This document shows positions 1-9,356 of a stretch of DNA of 20,239 bases, in pieces. Made by a program: the position numbers and the translations under genes. Below the pieces are notes generated by a model that did no database searches, had not been told where the DNA came from, and saw only the letters and a program-made list of their open reading frames with translations. How positions within the stretch are numbered: the stretch's first letter is position 1; the number at the start of each line of letters is the position of its first letter. Location: the NCBI GenBank assembly GCA_943704495.1, contig CALSCR010004036.1:5726-25964 (forward strand), given 5' to 3'. This stretch comes from Pigoraptor chileana. Taxonomy: Eukaryota > Opisthokonta > Filasterea.

Positions 1-18
1 CCCCCCCCCCCCCCCCCC
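1..18. repeat. Poly-C homopolymer at window edge
   Basis: Eighteen consecutive C open the window. Similar G/C runs occur internally at 17748-17770 and 19084-19095, so such homopolymers are a property of this genome. This one may also mark an assembly break. No function is inferred. Confidence 0.9.
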
Positions 19-58
19 TTGTGTCGCCTTATTAATCGCCGTGTGCGTGGGACACTTC

Positions 59-59
<1 letters not shown>

Positions 60-91
<32 letters not shown>
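60..91. repeat. (AC)n microsatellite
   Basis: About 16 uninterrupted CA units lie downstream of the stop codon of the minus-strand gene ending at 384. The rest of 1-383 is pyrimidine-rich with no recognisable gene; it would be 3' UTR and intergenic DNA. Confidence 0.9.
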
Positions 92-93
<2 letters not shown>

Positions 94-383
94 CTGTGTT
101 GTGTGTGAGCGCATTGCCGGTCACAAATGTACGTGTGGTGACAGTTTTCTTGATAATCAGCACATCGCAAAGCGGTACTATATACAAACGAAAGTGGTTG
201 CTGTATTAGGTGTGTGCCGTTTGTCTGTGCCATTTGTTTGTGCTTTGCCATTGCAACGTCTCTTTTTTGTTGTGTACGCCGGACACAGCATTGCGTTTTT
301 TGGCACAGCGAAGCAGCCACACACACACGCGACCCCTCTCTCTTGCTCTTTCTCTCTCTACAGTGTCACTCTCCGTCCCCGCT

Positions 384-1520
384 TCACATCTGCGACGCTG
401 GAGTCTCCACGCGGTCCCTCGCACGTGACTTCTTCTCGATCGCCTTTGTGCTCACAGAGTCCTCCGCCACCGTCGCGCTTATTCTCTCCTCAAAGGGAAC
501 ATAACTTATAATTGTTTCCGAGAGCTCGTGTGTTTTGTCGTCGGGATGCACGCCGCACTCGGTCATCACAGCAAGAAGGTCGAGTCCTATTTTCATGAAC
601 TCGGGTCCATCGCGCTCGATGCAGTGCTCGATAAGGTCGTTAAATATTTGGGTGGGGACGGGCGATTTAAACGTGTCCTTGTACTCGCAAAGACTTTTTT
701 TGACGCTGATGATGTTGTTTGTTGGTTGTGGGTGTGTGTGTGTGGGTGTGTGGGTGTGTGTATGGAAAGGAGAACAATTCATATCATTTCAAATGTGAGT
801 CGCATTGCTTCCATCTTCTCTGAACCACGGACACAAGTTGAAAAATGCGCGAGGAATCGGTGCCAACATGCACACGCACACGCACACGCACACGCACACG
901 CACACACATAACAAACACAACACACACACACACACACCAAAAACTCACTTTTCAAAGTCGCGCTGTGCAAGCATGCCGCGAAAGACTGTTCCAACACCCT
1001 CCGGTGGGCCATCGTCCCTATCCTTGATCAACTCCCAGATCTCGATTGCAGAGAGCGCAGTCCCCCCCGGGAGATTCACGCCCTTCTCAGACAACTCTCT
1101 CCACATGTTCAGCGCAGCGGGCTCTGCAGCAAGCTCGTTTGGCGACGATTGGTACGTTGCAATCGCACGTGCGACTGCCTCGGTAGCCTTGACCTCGCCC
1201 TCTCGTTTGTCATCGGCACTCTTTCTCTGCTTTCCCTTGAATTCGTCAATCGCTGCCTGCTGTCCGTCTTGGCTGTCGCCTGGGTTGGGACCATTCTCCT
1301 TCTCCCTCGTTGCAGATGCAGATGCATGCGGCATTGTGCGTGCGTCGTCGTTTGGCAGCATTGGGTTGGGATGTCTTGTCTCGGGATGCCCCGTTGTCGA
1401 TGGATGCATCAGACGAACTGCGACAATTGGGCTCACATACGGTGTGGATGCTCGCAGTGGTATGCGAAAAGAGAAGGGCAAGGCCTCTGCGAGTCGCCGG
1501 AACGCCACTCTGATCGACAT
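384..1520 (-). CDS. Putative mitochondrial PPR-like protein (2 exons)
   Basis: Exons on the minus strand are 1520-949 and 705-384, giving about 297 aa. The intron (948-706) starts GTGAGT and ends CAG, and the split codon AA|C keeps frame. The start ATG at 1520-1518 is followed by an Arg-rich N-terminus with almost no acidic residues (MSIRVAFRRLAEALPFSFRI), typical of a mitochondrial presequence. Residues about 60-120 are low complexity and charged. From about 120 on the protein is helical. A roughly 35-residue helix pair at about 209-246 (TQIFNDLIEHC then LDLLAVMTECGVHPD) has the spacing and hydrophobic pattern of a pentatricopeptide repeat, including a 'GVHPD' turn. PPR-like proteins act in organellar RNA or ribosome biology, but no specific ortholog is recognised, so the role stays open. 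The stop is TGA at 386-384. Splice joins are secure; the family call is tentative. Confidence 0.6.
706..948 (-). repeat. Intron with TG-rich 5' end and CA-rich 3' end
   Basis: This is the intron of the PPR-like gene. On the sense (minus) strand it begins GTGAGTTTTTGG followed by (TG)n and (GTGTGC)n, seen as CACACG/CA repeats at about 871-937 on the plus strand. Just before the acceptor it switches to CA-rich sequence, seen as TG repeats at about 727-762. The two blocks are complementary. Confidence 0.8.
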
Positions 1521-2597
1521 GTTGGCAGTTTACTGGTGCTGTTGCGTGTTCAGTTGCGTCGGCTGTCGTTGTGTGTTGTTCTTTTCAGTGTGATTGCAGT
1601 TGTGTGACAAGTGGCTTGATTTGTAAGTGTGCGTGGGTATATTTGAGGGGTGTACGCGAGGGGTTTTAGCTGCGCATGTGTGCGTGTGTGCAGCAAGAAG
1701 TTTTTTTAAATCTGTGCCGAATGTGAGTGGTGCTGCCACAACCGAGGATGGAAGGAGAGAGGAGAGGTAAGTTTTCAAAGTTGAAGTCGTTGTCTTTGTG
1801 TAGATGCAGATTTTTATGTGATGAGAGTGGGCAAGCGATTTGCAACAATTGCAGAAGATGCGTCTACACAGCATGATGCCGCATTCCACACACATATACG
1901 CAAACACACAAGAACAACGCACACAGTTTTTGACACGTACAACACGGCTTTGTCAGTCGTCGTCACTCCCGAAAGCGGCAAAAATTGGTTTGTTTGTGTC
2001 CGTTTGTGTGCTTACACAACCCCGTACGCACCAACCTGCCACGATCTGCCATTTGGGGGCACACATACGTACATGCGAAACAAAGGGTCCAAGCCACCGT
2101 CTGACAATGCCATTGTACAGCGGACATATGAAAGCCACGAACAGATTAATAAATACCATTTGAAAAGAACCAAAACTCACGCAACATTTAATTTATGAAT
2201 TCCTGGCATACCACTGCACCAATGGAATCAGTTGCTGACGTGATGCTCTGTTTTTGCCGCACTCTCTTCACGTTGCATTCCGACAGAAATCTTTATATTT
2301 TCAAACAGCATATATTTACATATATATCCCATGGGGAGCATCGCGCGCTCTTTACAGTGAAGTGTAGAAATGTCGTGCACTGCGACTATTGGTGAAAATT
2401 TTTCGGCCCTTTTCACGTGACCATCACGTGATATCAAGGTTCATGAGTCATGCCAGCCGTGTGACAGCTTCGGGAAAAGACACATCAAATCGTGTATGAA
2501 CTAATAGATTGCAGAAACAAAGCAAGAGAAAGGGGGTCTAACTTACAAAGCAAGTCTGCCGCTTCGGTACACAACAAAGTACAGTGTCGGCGTGAAG
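1521..2597. other. Divergent intergenic region, PPR-like gene / 5-alpha-reductase
   Basis: About 1.1 kb between two outward-facing genes. No convincing coding exon was found. It holds scattered TG/CA tracts, an AT-rich stretch at about 2291-2332, two CACGTG boxes at 2414 and 2425, and consensus splice-site look-alikes on the plus strand: GTAAGT at 1623, an AG at 1692-1693, GTAAGT at 1767, and a CTAAT...GCAG acceptor ending at 2514. The last group could define 5' UTR exons of the reductase gene, which would put the CACGTG pair inside an intron. Confidence 0.5.
2412..2432. promoter_or_regulatory. Paired CACGTG (E-box) motif upstream of 5-alpha-reductase
   Basis: Two CACGTG hexamers start 11 bp apart (2414-2419 and 2425-2430), in the context TTCACGTGACC and ATCACGTGAT. 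They lie 173-184 bp before the ATG at 2598. CACGTG is the classical core for bHLH-Zip factors (MYC/MAX, TFE/MITF, USF). Similar boxes at similar distances precede BOLA1, PRDX5 and the CENP-U-like gene. Function is inferred. Confidence 0.5.
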
Positions 2598-3870
2598 ATG
2601 GGCTACGAGGATGTGCTCCACAGTGCTCTCGGGTCTGTCCGTGGATCCCTCGCCGCGGTGTCGGCGTTTGCGCATGGCAACGGCACCGAAATCGACTTCA
2701 TCAATGCACTTGCAATCATCATGATTTCGCTGGGAATTCTCTCTTTTGTTTCTCTTCAGCTTACAATTGCACCGTACGGACGGTACAGCGTCACTGCGTC
2801 TGCGATATACGGGTTCATGATGAACGGTCGACTCGCGTGGTTCTTGCAGGAGGTCCCGTGCGTCGTGATGGCCGCCTTTGCGTATGCGTACGGAGAGGAG
2901 CGCCTAGTGTCGAGCTGGGCGAATCGCATTTTGTTTGGGATGTTCATTGCTCACTATATAAACAGGTGCGGTGTGTTGCCGGTTGGATGTGTGATTGTGT
3001 TCATTTGAGTGATTATAGAACAGTCATGCGTTTTGTTGCACTATGTGAGTGTATTTTTTTGATTGTTTCTCTCATGGACATAACTGCTGATACTTGACAA
3101 CAACATATTCGCTGTTATGCCACACACACACAAAGTGAAGAGGGAGACTTCGTATATCCTGTTTAGATGCGCTTGTGTTTCATGACCTTGCTATTCTATT
3201 TCATTATTTCACATGTGCAGCCCTACTGATCTTGTGTCGTTAAAGGATTCAAGTAGTGTCTTAGGCGCTGTGCCCATAGACTCCACAACAACCGCAAGAG
3301 AGATTATCGTTCACAGTGTGTTATTCGTATATTGTAGTTTTGACATTGCGCCCACTTCCATGCATTTTCACTTTCCCGCGCAGGGCGCTAATATACCCTG
3401 TGCGGATGCGCGGAGGCAAGCCGACTCCGTTCGGCGTCTTTTTCCTGGCGTTCATCTTTTGCATCGTCAACGGCTACATGCAGACGCGCTATGTTCTAAG
3501 CTACGCCGAGTACGACGAGGAGTGGATTTACGATCCCCGATTCATTGCCGGTGTCAATCTCTTCATCATTGGAATGCGCATCAATATGCAGGCCGACGAC
3601 ATTCTGCGAAACCTCCGCAAACCTGGCGAGTCTGGATATAAAATTCCCAAGGGAGGAATGTTCGACTATGTCTCTGGCGCCAATTTCTTTGGCGAGATTC
3701 TCGAGTGGACAGGCTTTGCGATCGCATCTTGGTCGCTTGTTGGGACCGCATTTGCTCTCTTCACGTTTTGCAATATTGGACCGCGCGCACTCCACCACCA
3801 CCAGTGGTACAAGCAGAAGTTTGAAGACTATCCCAAGAGCCGCAAGGCCCTCATTCCGTTCTTGCTGTAA
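2598..3870 (+). CDS. SRD5A: 3-oxo-5-alpha-steroid 4-dehydrogenase (steroid 5-alpha-reductase), 2 exons
   Basis: Exons are 2598-2965 and 3384-3870, giving 284 aa. The intron (2966-3383) begins GTGCGG and ends GCGCAG; split codon AG|G joins HYIN-R to ALIYPVRMRGGKP. It is an integral ER-membrane enzyme that uses NADPH to reduce the delta-4 double bond of 3-oxo-steroids. Human SRD5A1/2 are about 255-260 aa. Seen here: an N-terminal hydrophobic helix (about 35-58); the LQEVP motif with Glu85, matching catalytic E57 of SRD5A2; Tyr127 in LIYP, matching Y91; then NGYMQ, the DPRF block, INMQADDILRNLRKPG, GYKIPKGGMFDYVSGANF, GEILEW, and a C-terminus FEDYPKSRKALIPFLL almost identical to SRD5A2. The ATG at 2598 is used because the upstream in-frame GTG at 2592 is not a likely start. 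The physiological substrate in this organism may be a sterol rather than a hormone. Confidence 0.95.
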
Positions 3871-4473
3871 AGAGTGCTGCTGCTGGTACTTTGTGTGCGC
3901 ATATCATCCACGCGTATGTGACCATTGTGATTTGTTCGCTGTGGTCGGAGTGACCCCGAGCTTATCGCCTGTCGACATGTATGTGTGTGTGTGTTGTTGT
4001 TGTTGTGTGGATGTGTGGGTGCATGCATGTGGCATGTGCGCACCCAACAGCCAATTCAATAATATGGGATAATATACTGAGTTTGTGGACACATTGAGTC
4101 CATCTGGCTGAAAACCTTCACCTTTTTTCGACGGTTTTGGTTTCAAATTCCCACCAATTCACAAGCCAAGCCCTTGTTCATATTATGTAGTCCTTGTGCA
4201 AAGCGCACAGCCATATGGCACGGGACAGCAGCTTTAATGCATCCAAAAGTGGAAACTGAGTCTTAAAAGGATCATAAACGGATTACAATGACGCAAAGGC
4301 CATCACGACGTCACCTTCTATCCATCATTCAGTCTTCGTAACAAGCAAAGACCCCACTTTCGTTTTGAATCGCTCACGCGAAACCTGTTCATTCCCAAGG
4401 TATTATAATACGCACAGGTACGCGAACTAACACAAACACACACACAAAAATAACAAGACAGGTCTCCGAGACT
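3871..4473. other. Convergent intergenic region
   Basis: Lies between the 3' ends of the reductase (+) and BOLA1 (-), so it is mostly 3' UTR. It contains a short TG/TTG tract near 3979-4020 and nothing else recognisable. No canonical AATAAA was seen close to either stop codon. Confidence 0.5.
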
Positions 4474-5270
4474 CTAGCTGTTTGTCTTGGCTGCATCGTG
4501 CTTGCTTCCTCCCATGCAGGCAGGTGACTTGTTCACCGCATGCGCCGTCGTCTCCCACTGCTGCGGAGTAACCGCCTGAATGGACAGGGCATGCACGCCC
4601 CCATTCAGCTCTTCCTTTAACGTCCCGTTAACGAGGCGGTGTCGGTCGATGAGCTTTGTATCAGCAAATTTCTCCGATACAACAACCACTTTAAAGTGTG
4701 TTTCTGAACCACGCGGTACAGAGTGCATGTGACTCTCATTGATCACTTGAAGATGCACAGGTGCAAACTGAGCCTTGAGCTTCTCTTCAATCCGCCTCTG
4801 CACAACGCCGCCTTCGTCGCTCATTTTCCTTGCGGTAGCCGAATAAGGGCGAAGCACCCCACGAAACGAGTGGATGGGCTATAAAAGTGAAGGGTGAGAA
4901 TGATTGGATAATCCCAAGCAACACAGTCAGTCGCTGCCTTGCGTATTAGAGAGAGTCGATTTTATGGCTATCTCCATATATTAAGAGAGCTCGTTCACAT
5001 TCAAGCGTCAACTTGCGGGCTGTGCAATCGGCAAAACACAGAGTCAATAACGATTTCCATGGCAGAGTTCCTCTACAATGTGTGTTGCAGGCACAAATAA
5101 AAAAACAGAGAAAGCAATGAACACACGTACATCAAAGAATGTGGGAGACGCACTTAAGTTTTAGCGTGGCATATCGATCTCACCTGAACGGGTGTGCAGA
5201 GTCGGGTGCTTGCGCGCAGAGCCCTGATTAAAGTGCCGCCGAATGCAACGCAAGTCGCTGCTCCAGACAT
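4474..5270 (-). CDS. BOLA1: Mitochondrial BolA-like protein 1 (2 exons)
   Basis: Exons on the minus strand are 5270-5184 and 4878-4474, giving 163 aa. The intron (5183-4879) begins GTGAGA and ends TTTTATAG, in phase 0 after CAG. Exon 1 supplies a basic, Ser/Thr-rich presequence (MSGAATCVAFGGTLIRALRA), and the exon 2 start adds FRGVLRPYSATARK, so the product looks imported into mitochondria. The BolA fold covers about 53-145: VVQRRIEEKLKAQF, then VINESHMHSVPRGSETHFKV, then RHRLVNGTLKEEL and GGVHALSIQAVTP. BOLA1 partners the monothiol glutaredoxin GLRX5 in mitochondrial iron-sulfur metabolism; the His in the RHR motif (about 109) is the usual ligand candidate. The tail SPACMGGSK matches the animal BOLA1 C-terminus. 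Exon 2 alone has no upstream ATG before a stop, so the two-exon model is needed for the targeting peptide; otherwise translation would start at Met48. Confidence 0.92.
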
Positions 5271-5424
5271 CACGATGAGGATGATGTAAGTGCTCCACCA
5301 ACAAGGAAATACACCAAAATCCTGATATGCTCAGAGAAAAGGACGAAAAACGCACTGTTGTAAAAATGGATGCGACTGTCAAGCCGAAACACACGCAAGC
5401 ACGGTCCGTTGTTACGTTTGCTTA

Positions 5425-5432
5425 TCACGTGA
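5425..5432. promoter_or_regulatory. TCACGTGA box upstream of BOLA1
   Basis: A perfect 8-bp palindromic E-box, about 156 bp upstream of the BOLA1 start on the minus strand. It is the kind of site bound by TFE/MITF or MYC-type bHLH-Zip dimers. The position parallels the boxes upstream of neighbouring genes. Confidence 0.45.
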
Positions 5433-5869
5433 CCATGCAACGTCATTTCAAACATGTGTTGCCAGTGTTTTTCCGCAGACTAATTAATTGGCATTTGCGA
5501 CATTTTTTGTTGAAATTTCATTGGCATATTTCAATTTGCGTGCACCTACTTTGTTCGGATTACGCACCGTTGGGGTGAAAGCAGCTGATTACACAACAAC
5601 AAAGCCCAACTGACACTCTGTCTATACGGTAGCAGTATGGTCACTCTCTCTCTTTTGTCTGCGTGCGTGCATGCATCAACGCTGTCTGTGTGCGTGCACG
5701 CATCAACGTGTTCTCCGTACCCCTCTCTATCTCCCTTCCTTCCTTCCTTTCTATTCTCTCCCCCCAATAGTGTGTGCTTCCTGTGCACGTGGGTAAGACC
5801 TGGTCACGCAACAATACGTTGTACAACTTCTGCTATAGCGTAATACACGGCGGACACATCTACCCTTAC

Positions 5870-5876
5870 TATAAAA
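5870..5876 (+). promoter_or_regulatory. TATA box of PRDX5
   Basis: TATAAAA lies 63 bp before the last base preceding the PRDX5 ATG (5939), which would leave a 5' UTR of roughly 30-40 nt. A CACGTG box lies 79 bp further upstream. Confidence 0.5.
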
Positions 5877-5938
5877 CAACGCTTGGTCAGAGCATCTCAA
5901 ATCATAACACAGTCAACCTTATCCGGTCTTTGACGAAT

Positions 5939-6931
5939 ATGCTGAACGCTGCTCGCGGACTTCGTCTCGTTCGTTCTCTTCACACAACTTCTTTGAAAAT
6001 GGCTCCCCCTAAGGTGCGTGTGATCATCTGCGCGTTAAATGATTTCTATGACGAGGAGTTGTGCATCCACTTGTATTTATTATATTTATACCCATTGTAA
6101 ACTGCAATTTTCAATTACAATTGTAGGCTGGCGACCGCCTTCCCTCAGTTACTCTGTACGAAAACAACCCCGGTGGTGGCGTCAACCTTGCCGACCTGTT
6201 CAAGGGCAAAAAGGGAATCCTCTTTGGTGTCCCAGGCGCATTCACCCCAGGATGCAGCAAGGTGCGGTTAGTTTAGTGTGTATTCGTTTGAGTGGAGTTT
6301 ATGTTTCGTAGTCTCTCTCAAACTAATCTGCCATCCTGCACGTTTTGATTGTATCCAGACCCACTTGCCCGGCTATGTGAATGATTTTGAAAAGCTCAAG
6401 GGCAAGGGCGCCGAGGTCATTGTGTGCGTGTCCGTGAACGATCCGTTTGTCATGGCTGCGTGGGGTCAGGCCAACAACGTAGATGGCAAGGTCAGTATCA
6501 ACCATACTTCAATGCACGCTCCAGACTCTCTACATCTTTCGAGATTTCTTATTCCGCGAGCTCCTTTTGACATTTTTGTGACCTCTGTGACGTGATTTTT
6601 CTCACATTTGTATGATACTGACTTGAATACTGCCTTGATTTGACTCACATTTGTGTTAGTCTTTCAAAGTTGTTGTGGGACCTAAAACACTGATTTGAAT
6701 CCGGTATGCATCCACTTTTTCTGTGCTTAGGTGCGCATGCTTGCCGACTCACGTGGCGAGTTGGCAAAGGCGCTCGATATTGAGCTTGATGCGACTGCCA
6801 AGCTGGGAAATATCCGCATGAAGCGCTTTTCGGCAGTTGTTGAGGATGGCGTCATCAAGTCCTTCAATCTCGAGGAAGATGGCGGCGGCCTTACATGCAG
6901 CCTCTCAAACGTCATTGCTAGCCAGCTGTAA
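5939..6931 (+). CDS. PRDX5: Peroxiredoxin-5, atypical 2-Cys (4 exons)
   Basis: Exons are 5939-6013, 6127-6261, 6359-6490 and 6731-6931, all joined in phase 0, giving 180 aa. Donors are GTGCGT, GTGCGG and GTCAGT; acceptors are TTGTAG, TCCAG and CTTAG. The enzyme reduces H2O2, alkyl hydroperoxides and peroxynitrite using thioredoxin. The presequence (MLNAARGLRLVRSLHTTSLK) looks mitochondrial, with Met21 a possible internal start for a cytosolic form. The peroxidatic Cys68 sits in VPGAFTPGCSK, Cys93 in EVIVCVSVND, and the resolving Cys170 in GGGLTCSL. Spacings of 25 and 102 match human C47/C72/C151 (25 and 104). The last three residues are SQL, the same weak peroxisomal targeting tripeptide as in human PRDX5. 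Dual mitochondrial and peroxisomal targeting is therefore likely. Confidence 0.97.
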
Positions 6932-6972
6932 ATAGGGTTGTTGGCTATTTGTTTGGTGCTTTTGGAGCTGTA

Positions 6973-6978
6973 AATAAA
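6973..6978 (+). terminator. Polyadenylation signal of PRDX5
   Basis: AATAAA lies 42 nt after the TAA stop and is followed by a TG/T-rich stretch (about 6990-7010) that could serve as the downstream element. Confidence 0.6.
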
Positions 6979-8320
6979 TCATTCGTGGAACTTTTTAATG
7001 TTGTCTTATGCTGTAAGCTCAGTGATGAAAATTTGTGGCCGACGGTCATGATCAGTGTATCAAATAATCATGGTTTTGGAGGCCCTGAGGTTGTTAGTTG
7101 CGTGGCATAAACACCAACACACAAGTGATACATACGAGTGATTTGTTCATCTTTTTCATGATGCCTGCGAGGCCTTCGAAGAACCACGTTTATTAGCTTT
7201 TAATGACGGACAATTGTGAGCAAAAGATAACAAATTGCAGGTTCACTGTCACAAAAGAGAGGCACACCCATTGGACAATCATTGCACATCATCAACATCA
7301 CGTGCGCATACAGTATCAGGGGCAACGCTGTGGCACAAGTCAAGATGAGAAAAAAAGAGAGATCATTCATGTCGGTACGCGCTGCTGCAGGGGGCTGTGT
7401 GTTGCTATAACTTGCGCAGGGCTGTCAATTTATAGGAATAGTTCGGGGATGTACTTGAACTCTACAGCCGATCAAAATACAAATTGCAAACCTACAATAG
7501 AAGATACTGTAATGCAGGGGTGCTCCTACTTGTGGTAAAGTTTGGCGCCATAGATGGGTTGCTCGGTCTATCTTCTATGGAGGTCAACTAATCCCTGACC
7601 AGACATACGTCGTTGACACACAATTGACAAACACAAGCAGAACAACCAGCTGTCGATGGAGCCTGTCAACCAGAAGCTGAACCAGTCCCTTAAATCACAA
7701 GCACTGGTGGAACCAATGGCAAACAGTCGGGTTGTGGAGCAAGTCACAGAATGATACTATTGTACTGGGCACTCAGAACCAAGGGTTCTTTCTTTCACGA
7801 GACATGACCCCCAAGTTGCCAGAACAGAACTGCAGAACATCCGGTAGATGCAAGCACAATTTTGTACCGAGATCTCGCAACCCATGTGTGATGGAGATTT
7901 CCGATTTCGGTTGGTCTGAATTTTTGTTTTTTGAAATTTTCCCGCGCAATAATTCATTCATCCCAAGCAAGATGTTAGAACAACTAACTCAGATTGGATT
8001 AAGTGAGTGTTCCGTACCATTTGAAAGAATTTACAACTGGGAGCATTGTATGGAAGCATTATACATTTGTATTTAGCTTTTGGAGCTTCGAAACGCCATC
8101 AAGGCAGGGAACGAAATCCAGGGTCACTTTTGTTCAAAAATATACATGTGCAAGACAACGCAAATTGATAATATACAAACGAGAACAAACTTGACCAAAC
8201 AAATGATCGGTCAAATCAAACAGTCACAAAACAGTGAGGCACGCGCCACGCACGCAAAGCACCGCGATCCGCAAAATAAAAGAAAAACACGCGCAACGCC
8301 CACGCAAATCCGCCGACGCC
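6979..8320. other. Convergent intergenic region with unassigned open frames
   Basis: About 1.3 kb between the 3' ends of PRDX5 (+) and the KLF-like gene (-). It is more AT-rich than the genes. Two plus-strand open frames (about 7203-7538 and 7732-8076, the second without an ATG at its head) show no motif I recognise and lack clear splice or promoter context. No terminal repeats or transposase motifs were seen. Confidence 0.4.
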
Positions 8321-9007
8321 TCACTTTGAGGCGGGCTTCGTGTGTCGCTTAATGTGAGACGAAAGGTGGTCCGACCTGGAAAAGCTCTTTGGGCACATAT
8401 CACACTTGAATGGCTTGACACCACTGTGCTTGCGACGGTGCCGTGTGAGCTCGTCTGACCGTGTGAATCGTTGGTTGCATCCGGACCAATTGCAGCAGTA
8501 AGGCTTCTCGCCAGTGTGTAGCCGCTGGTGTGCCTTGAGGTGCGAGTTCTTGCCGTACCTCTTGGTGCATCCGGGGAAGCAGCAAATAAACACCTTTCGC
8601 TTTTCGGCCTCGTCGTCCTCGGTCTCACTGCAGACGCGGCGGCGCTTTGCCGAGTGACCAGACGAGCCGTCGACACTCTCACTCGAGTCGCTGTCATTCA
8701 GCATCGTCGAAGGCGAAGAGAGGATACCCGCGTCCGGGGAAAAAGGAGCCTCGAGTTCATCAGCCTCGCTCTTGATGCTTGGGCTGAGGTAGCCTTCGTC
8801 GTCGGGAAAGCAGCGGTCGAGCGTCTGCCAGAATTGAGAGAGGTCCGCGTTGTGGATGTCGACCGAGTTGGCCTCGGCAATGTAGTCAATAACAAGCTCA
8901 TCCAACGACGAAAACGAGGGATCGATAGGCTCGGGCTTGATTTCCATGGCGTAGCATCGGCCGACGAACTCATTGCTCGAGGGAAACCAAAGCGATTCAA
9001 ACTCCAT
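8321..9007 (-). CDS. KLF: KLF/Sp-family three C2H2 zinc-finger transcription factor
   Basis: A single exon of 228 aa. The start ATG (9007-9005) is chosen because a TATATATA lies 78 bp upstream, inside the longer open frame, and because it begins a coherent acidic domain. Residues 1-70 are acidic/hydrophobic ([13 protein letters not shown]), a likely transactivation region. Two psi-K-x-E motifs, IKPE (23-26) and IKSE (78-81), fit SUMO acceptor sites. KRRR (121-124) is a probable NLS. Fingers: C142-C147-H160-H164, C172-C177-H190-H194, C202-C205-H218-H222, joined by HTGEKPY and HSGVKPF linkers. Recognition helices [16 protein letters not shown] and RSDHLSSH match the KLF/Sp pattern that reads GC/CACCC boxes. 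The fingers lie at the extreme C-terminus, as in animal KLFs. Sp-specific Buttonhead-box residues are not obvious, so KLF is preferred over Sp. Confidence 0.9.
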   Translation of the reverse strand: MEFESLWFPSSNEFVGRCYAMEIKPEPIDPSFSSLDELVIDYIAEANSVDIHNADLSQFWQTLDRCFPDDEGYLSPSIKSEADELEAPFSPDAGILSSPSTMLNDSDSSESVDGSSGHSAKRRRVCSETEDDEAEKRKVFICCFPGCTKRYGKNSHLKAHQRLHTGEKPYCCNWSGCNQRFTRSDELTRHRRKHSGVKPFKCDMCPKSFSRSDHLSSHIKRHTKPASK

Positions 9008-9084
9008 TGTGTTTGTTGTATGTGCGTATGCGAGCGCGTTATGTATAAGTTTGCTGATCAGTTGAAGTTCAAAGGTATGCGAGG

Positions 9085-9092
9085 TATATATA
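9085..9092 (-). promoter_or_regulatory. TATA box of KLF-like gene
   Basis: TATATATA, centred about 80 bp upstream of the ATG at 9007 on the minus strand. It lies inside the N-terminally extended open frame and so argues against that longer protein. Confidence 0.5.
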
Positions 9093-9290
9093 CTCGGAGA
9101 CGATCTTGTGGCTGTGTGAAAGACGAGTGAGTCCCGCACGTCGGCTGTCAATAAAAAGATTGCGTTGTGTTTCTCCAGTCGGAGTCTGGTAGCCGCGGTT
9201 TTTTTTTCAGCCGGAATGTTCGAATTTCATGTGCTGAGGGCTGCGGCTCTTATACCTCCTCAGCGTTGATGTGGCAGGCCACTGGTTGCT

Positions 9291-9325
9291 GTGTGTGTGT
9301 GTGGTGTGGTGTGTGTGTGTGTGTG

Positions 9326-9356
<31 letters not shown>
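9291..9356. repeat. (TG)n microsatellite
   Basis: Roughly 66 bp of nearly pure TG with a few interruptions (GGTGTGG, GCATG), about 280 bp upstream of the KLF-like ATG. Confidence 0.9.

Larger units (their letters stand above)
5271..5938. promoter_or_regulatory. Bidirectional promoter region between BOLA1 and PRDX5
   Basis: A 668-bp gap between two divergent start codons. CACGTG boxes lie at 5426-5431 (156 bp upstream of the BOLA1 ATG) and 5786-5791 (148 bp upstream of the PRDX5 ATG). A TATAAAA lies at 5870-5876. A CT-rich tract occupies about 5722-5765, and an imperfect duplication containing GCGTGCATGCATCAACG and GCGTGCACGCATCAACG lies at about 5660-5709. No coding exon was recognised here. 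Confidence 0.55.

Noticed and set aside
41-511. Plus-strand open frame across the first (CA)n tract
   Set aside because: Threonine/histidine repeats come from the microsatellite, and the frame lies antisense to the 3' end of a better-supported minus-strand gene.
1953-2180. Minus-strand frame with a hydrophobic start (MVFINLFVAFICPLYNGIV) followed by a GTACGT donor
   Set aside because: It could be an exon, but no partner exon or family match was found in either direction, so it is not called.
2592-2597. Upstream GTG start for the 5-alpha-reductase
   Set aside because: A nuclear gene is expected to use the ATG two codons later, and nothing is gained by the extension.
4879-4887. CTATAAAAG as a plus-strand TATA box
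   Set aside because: No plus-strand gene follows, and on the minus strand the sequence forms the 3' end of the BOLA1 intron (TTTTATAG).
8528-9130. 200-codon plus-strand open frame
   Set aside because: It is antisense to the KLF zinc-finger gene and has no recognisable motif.
9008-9151. N-terminal extension of the KLF frame upstream of 9007
   Set aside because: The extension contains the likely TATA box and 5' UTR, so the ATG at 9007 is preferred.
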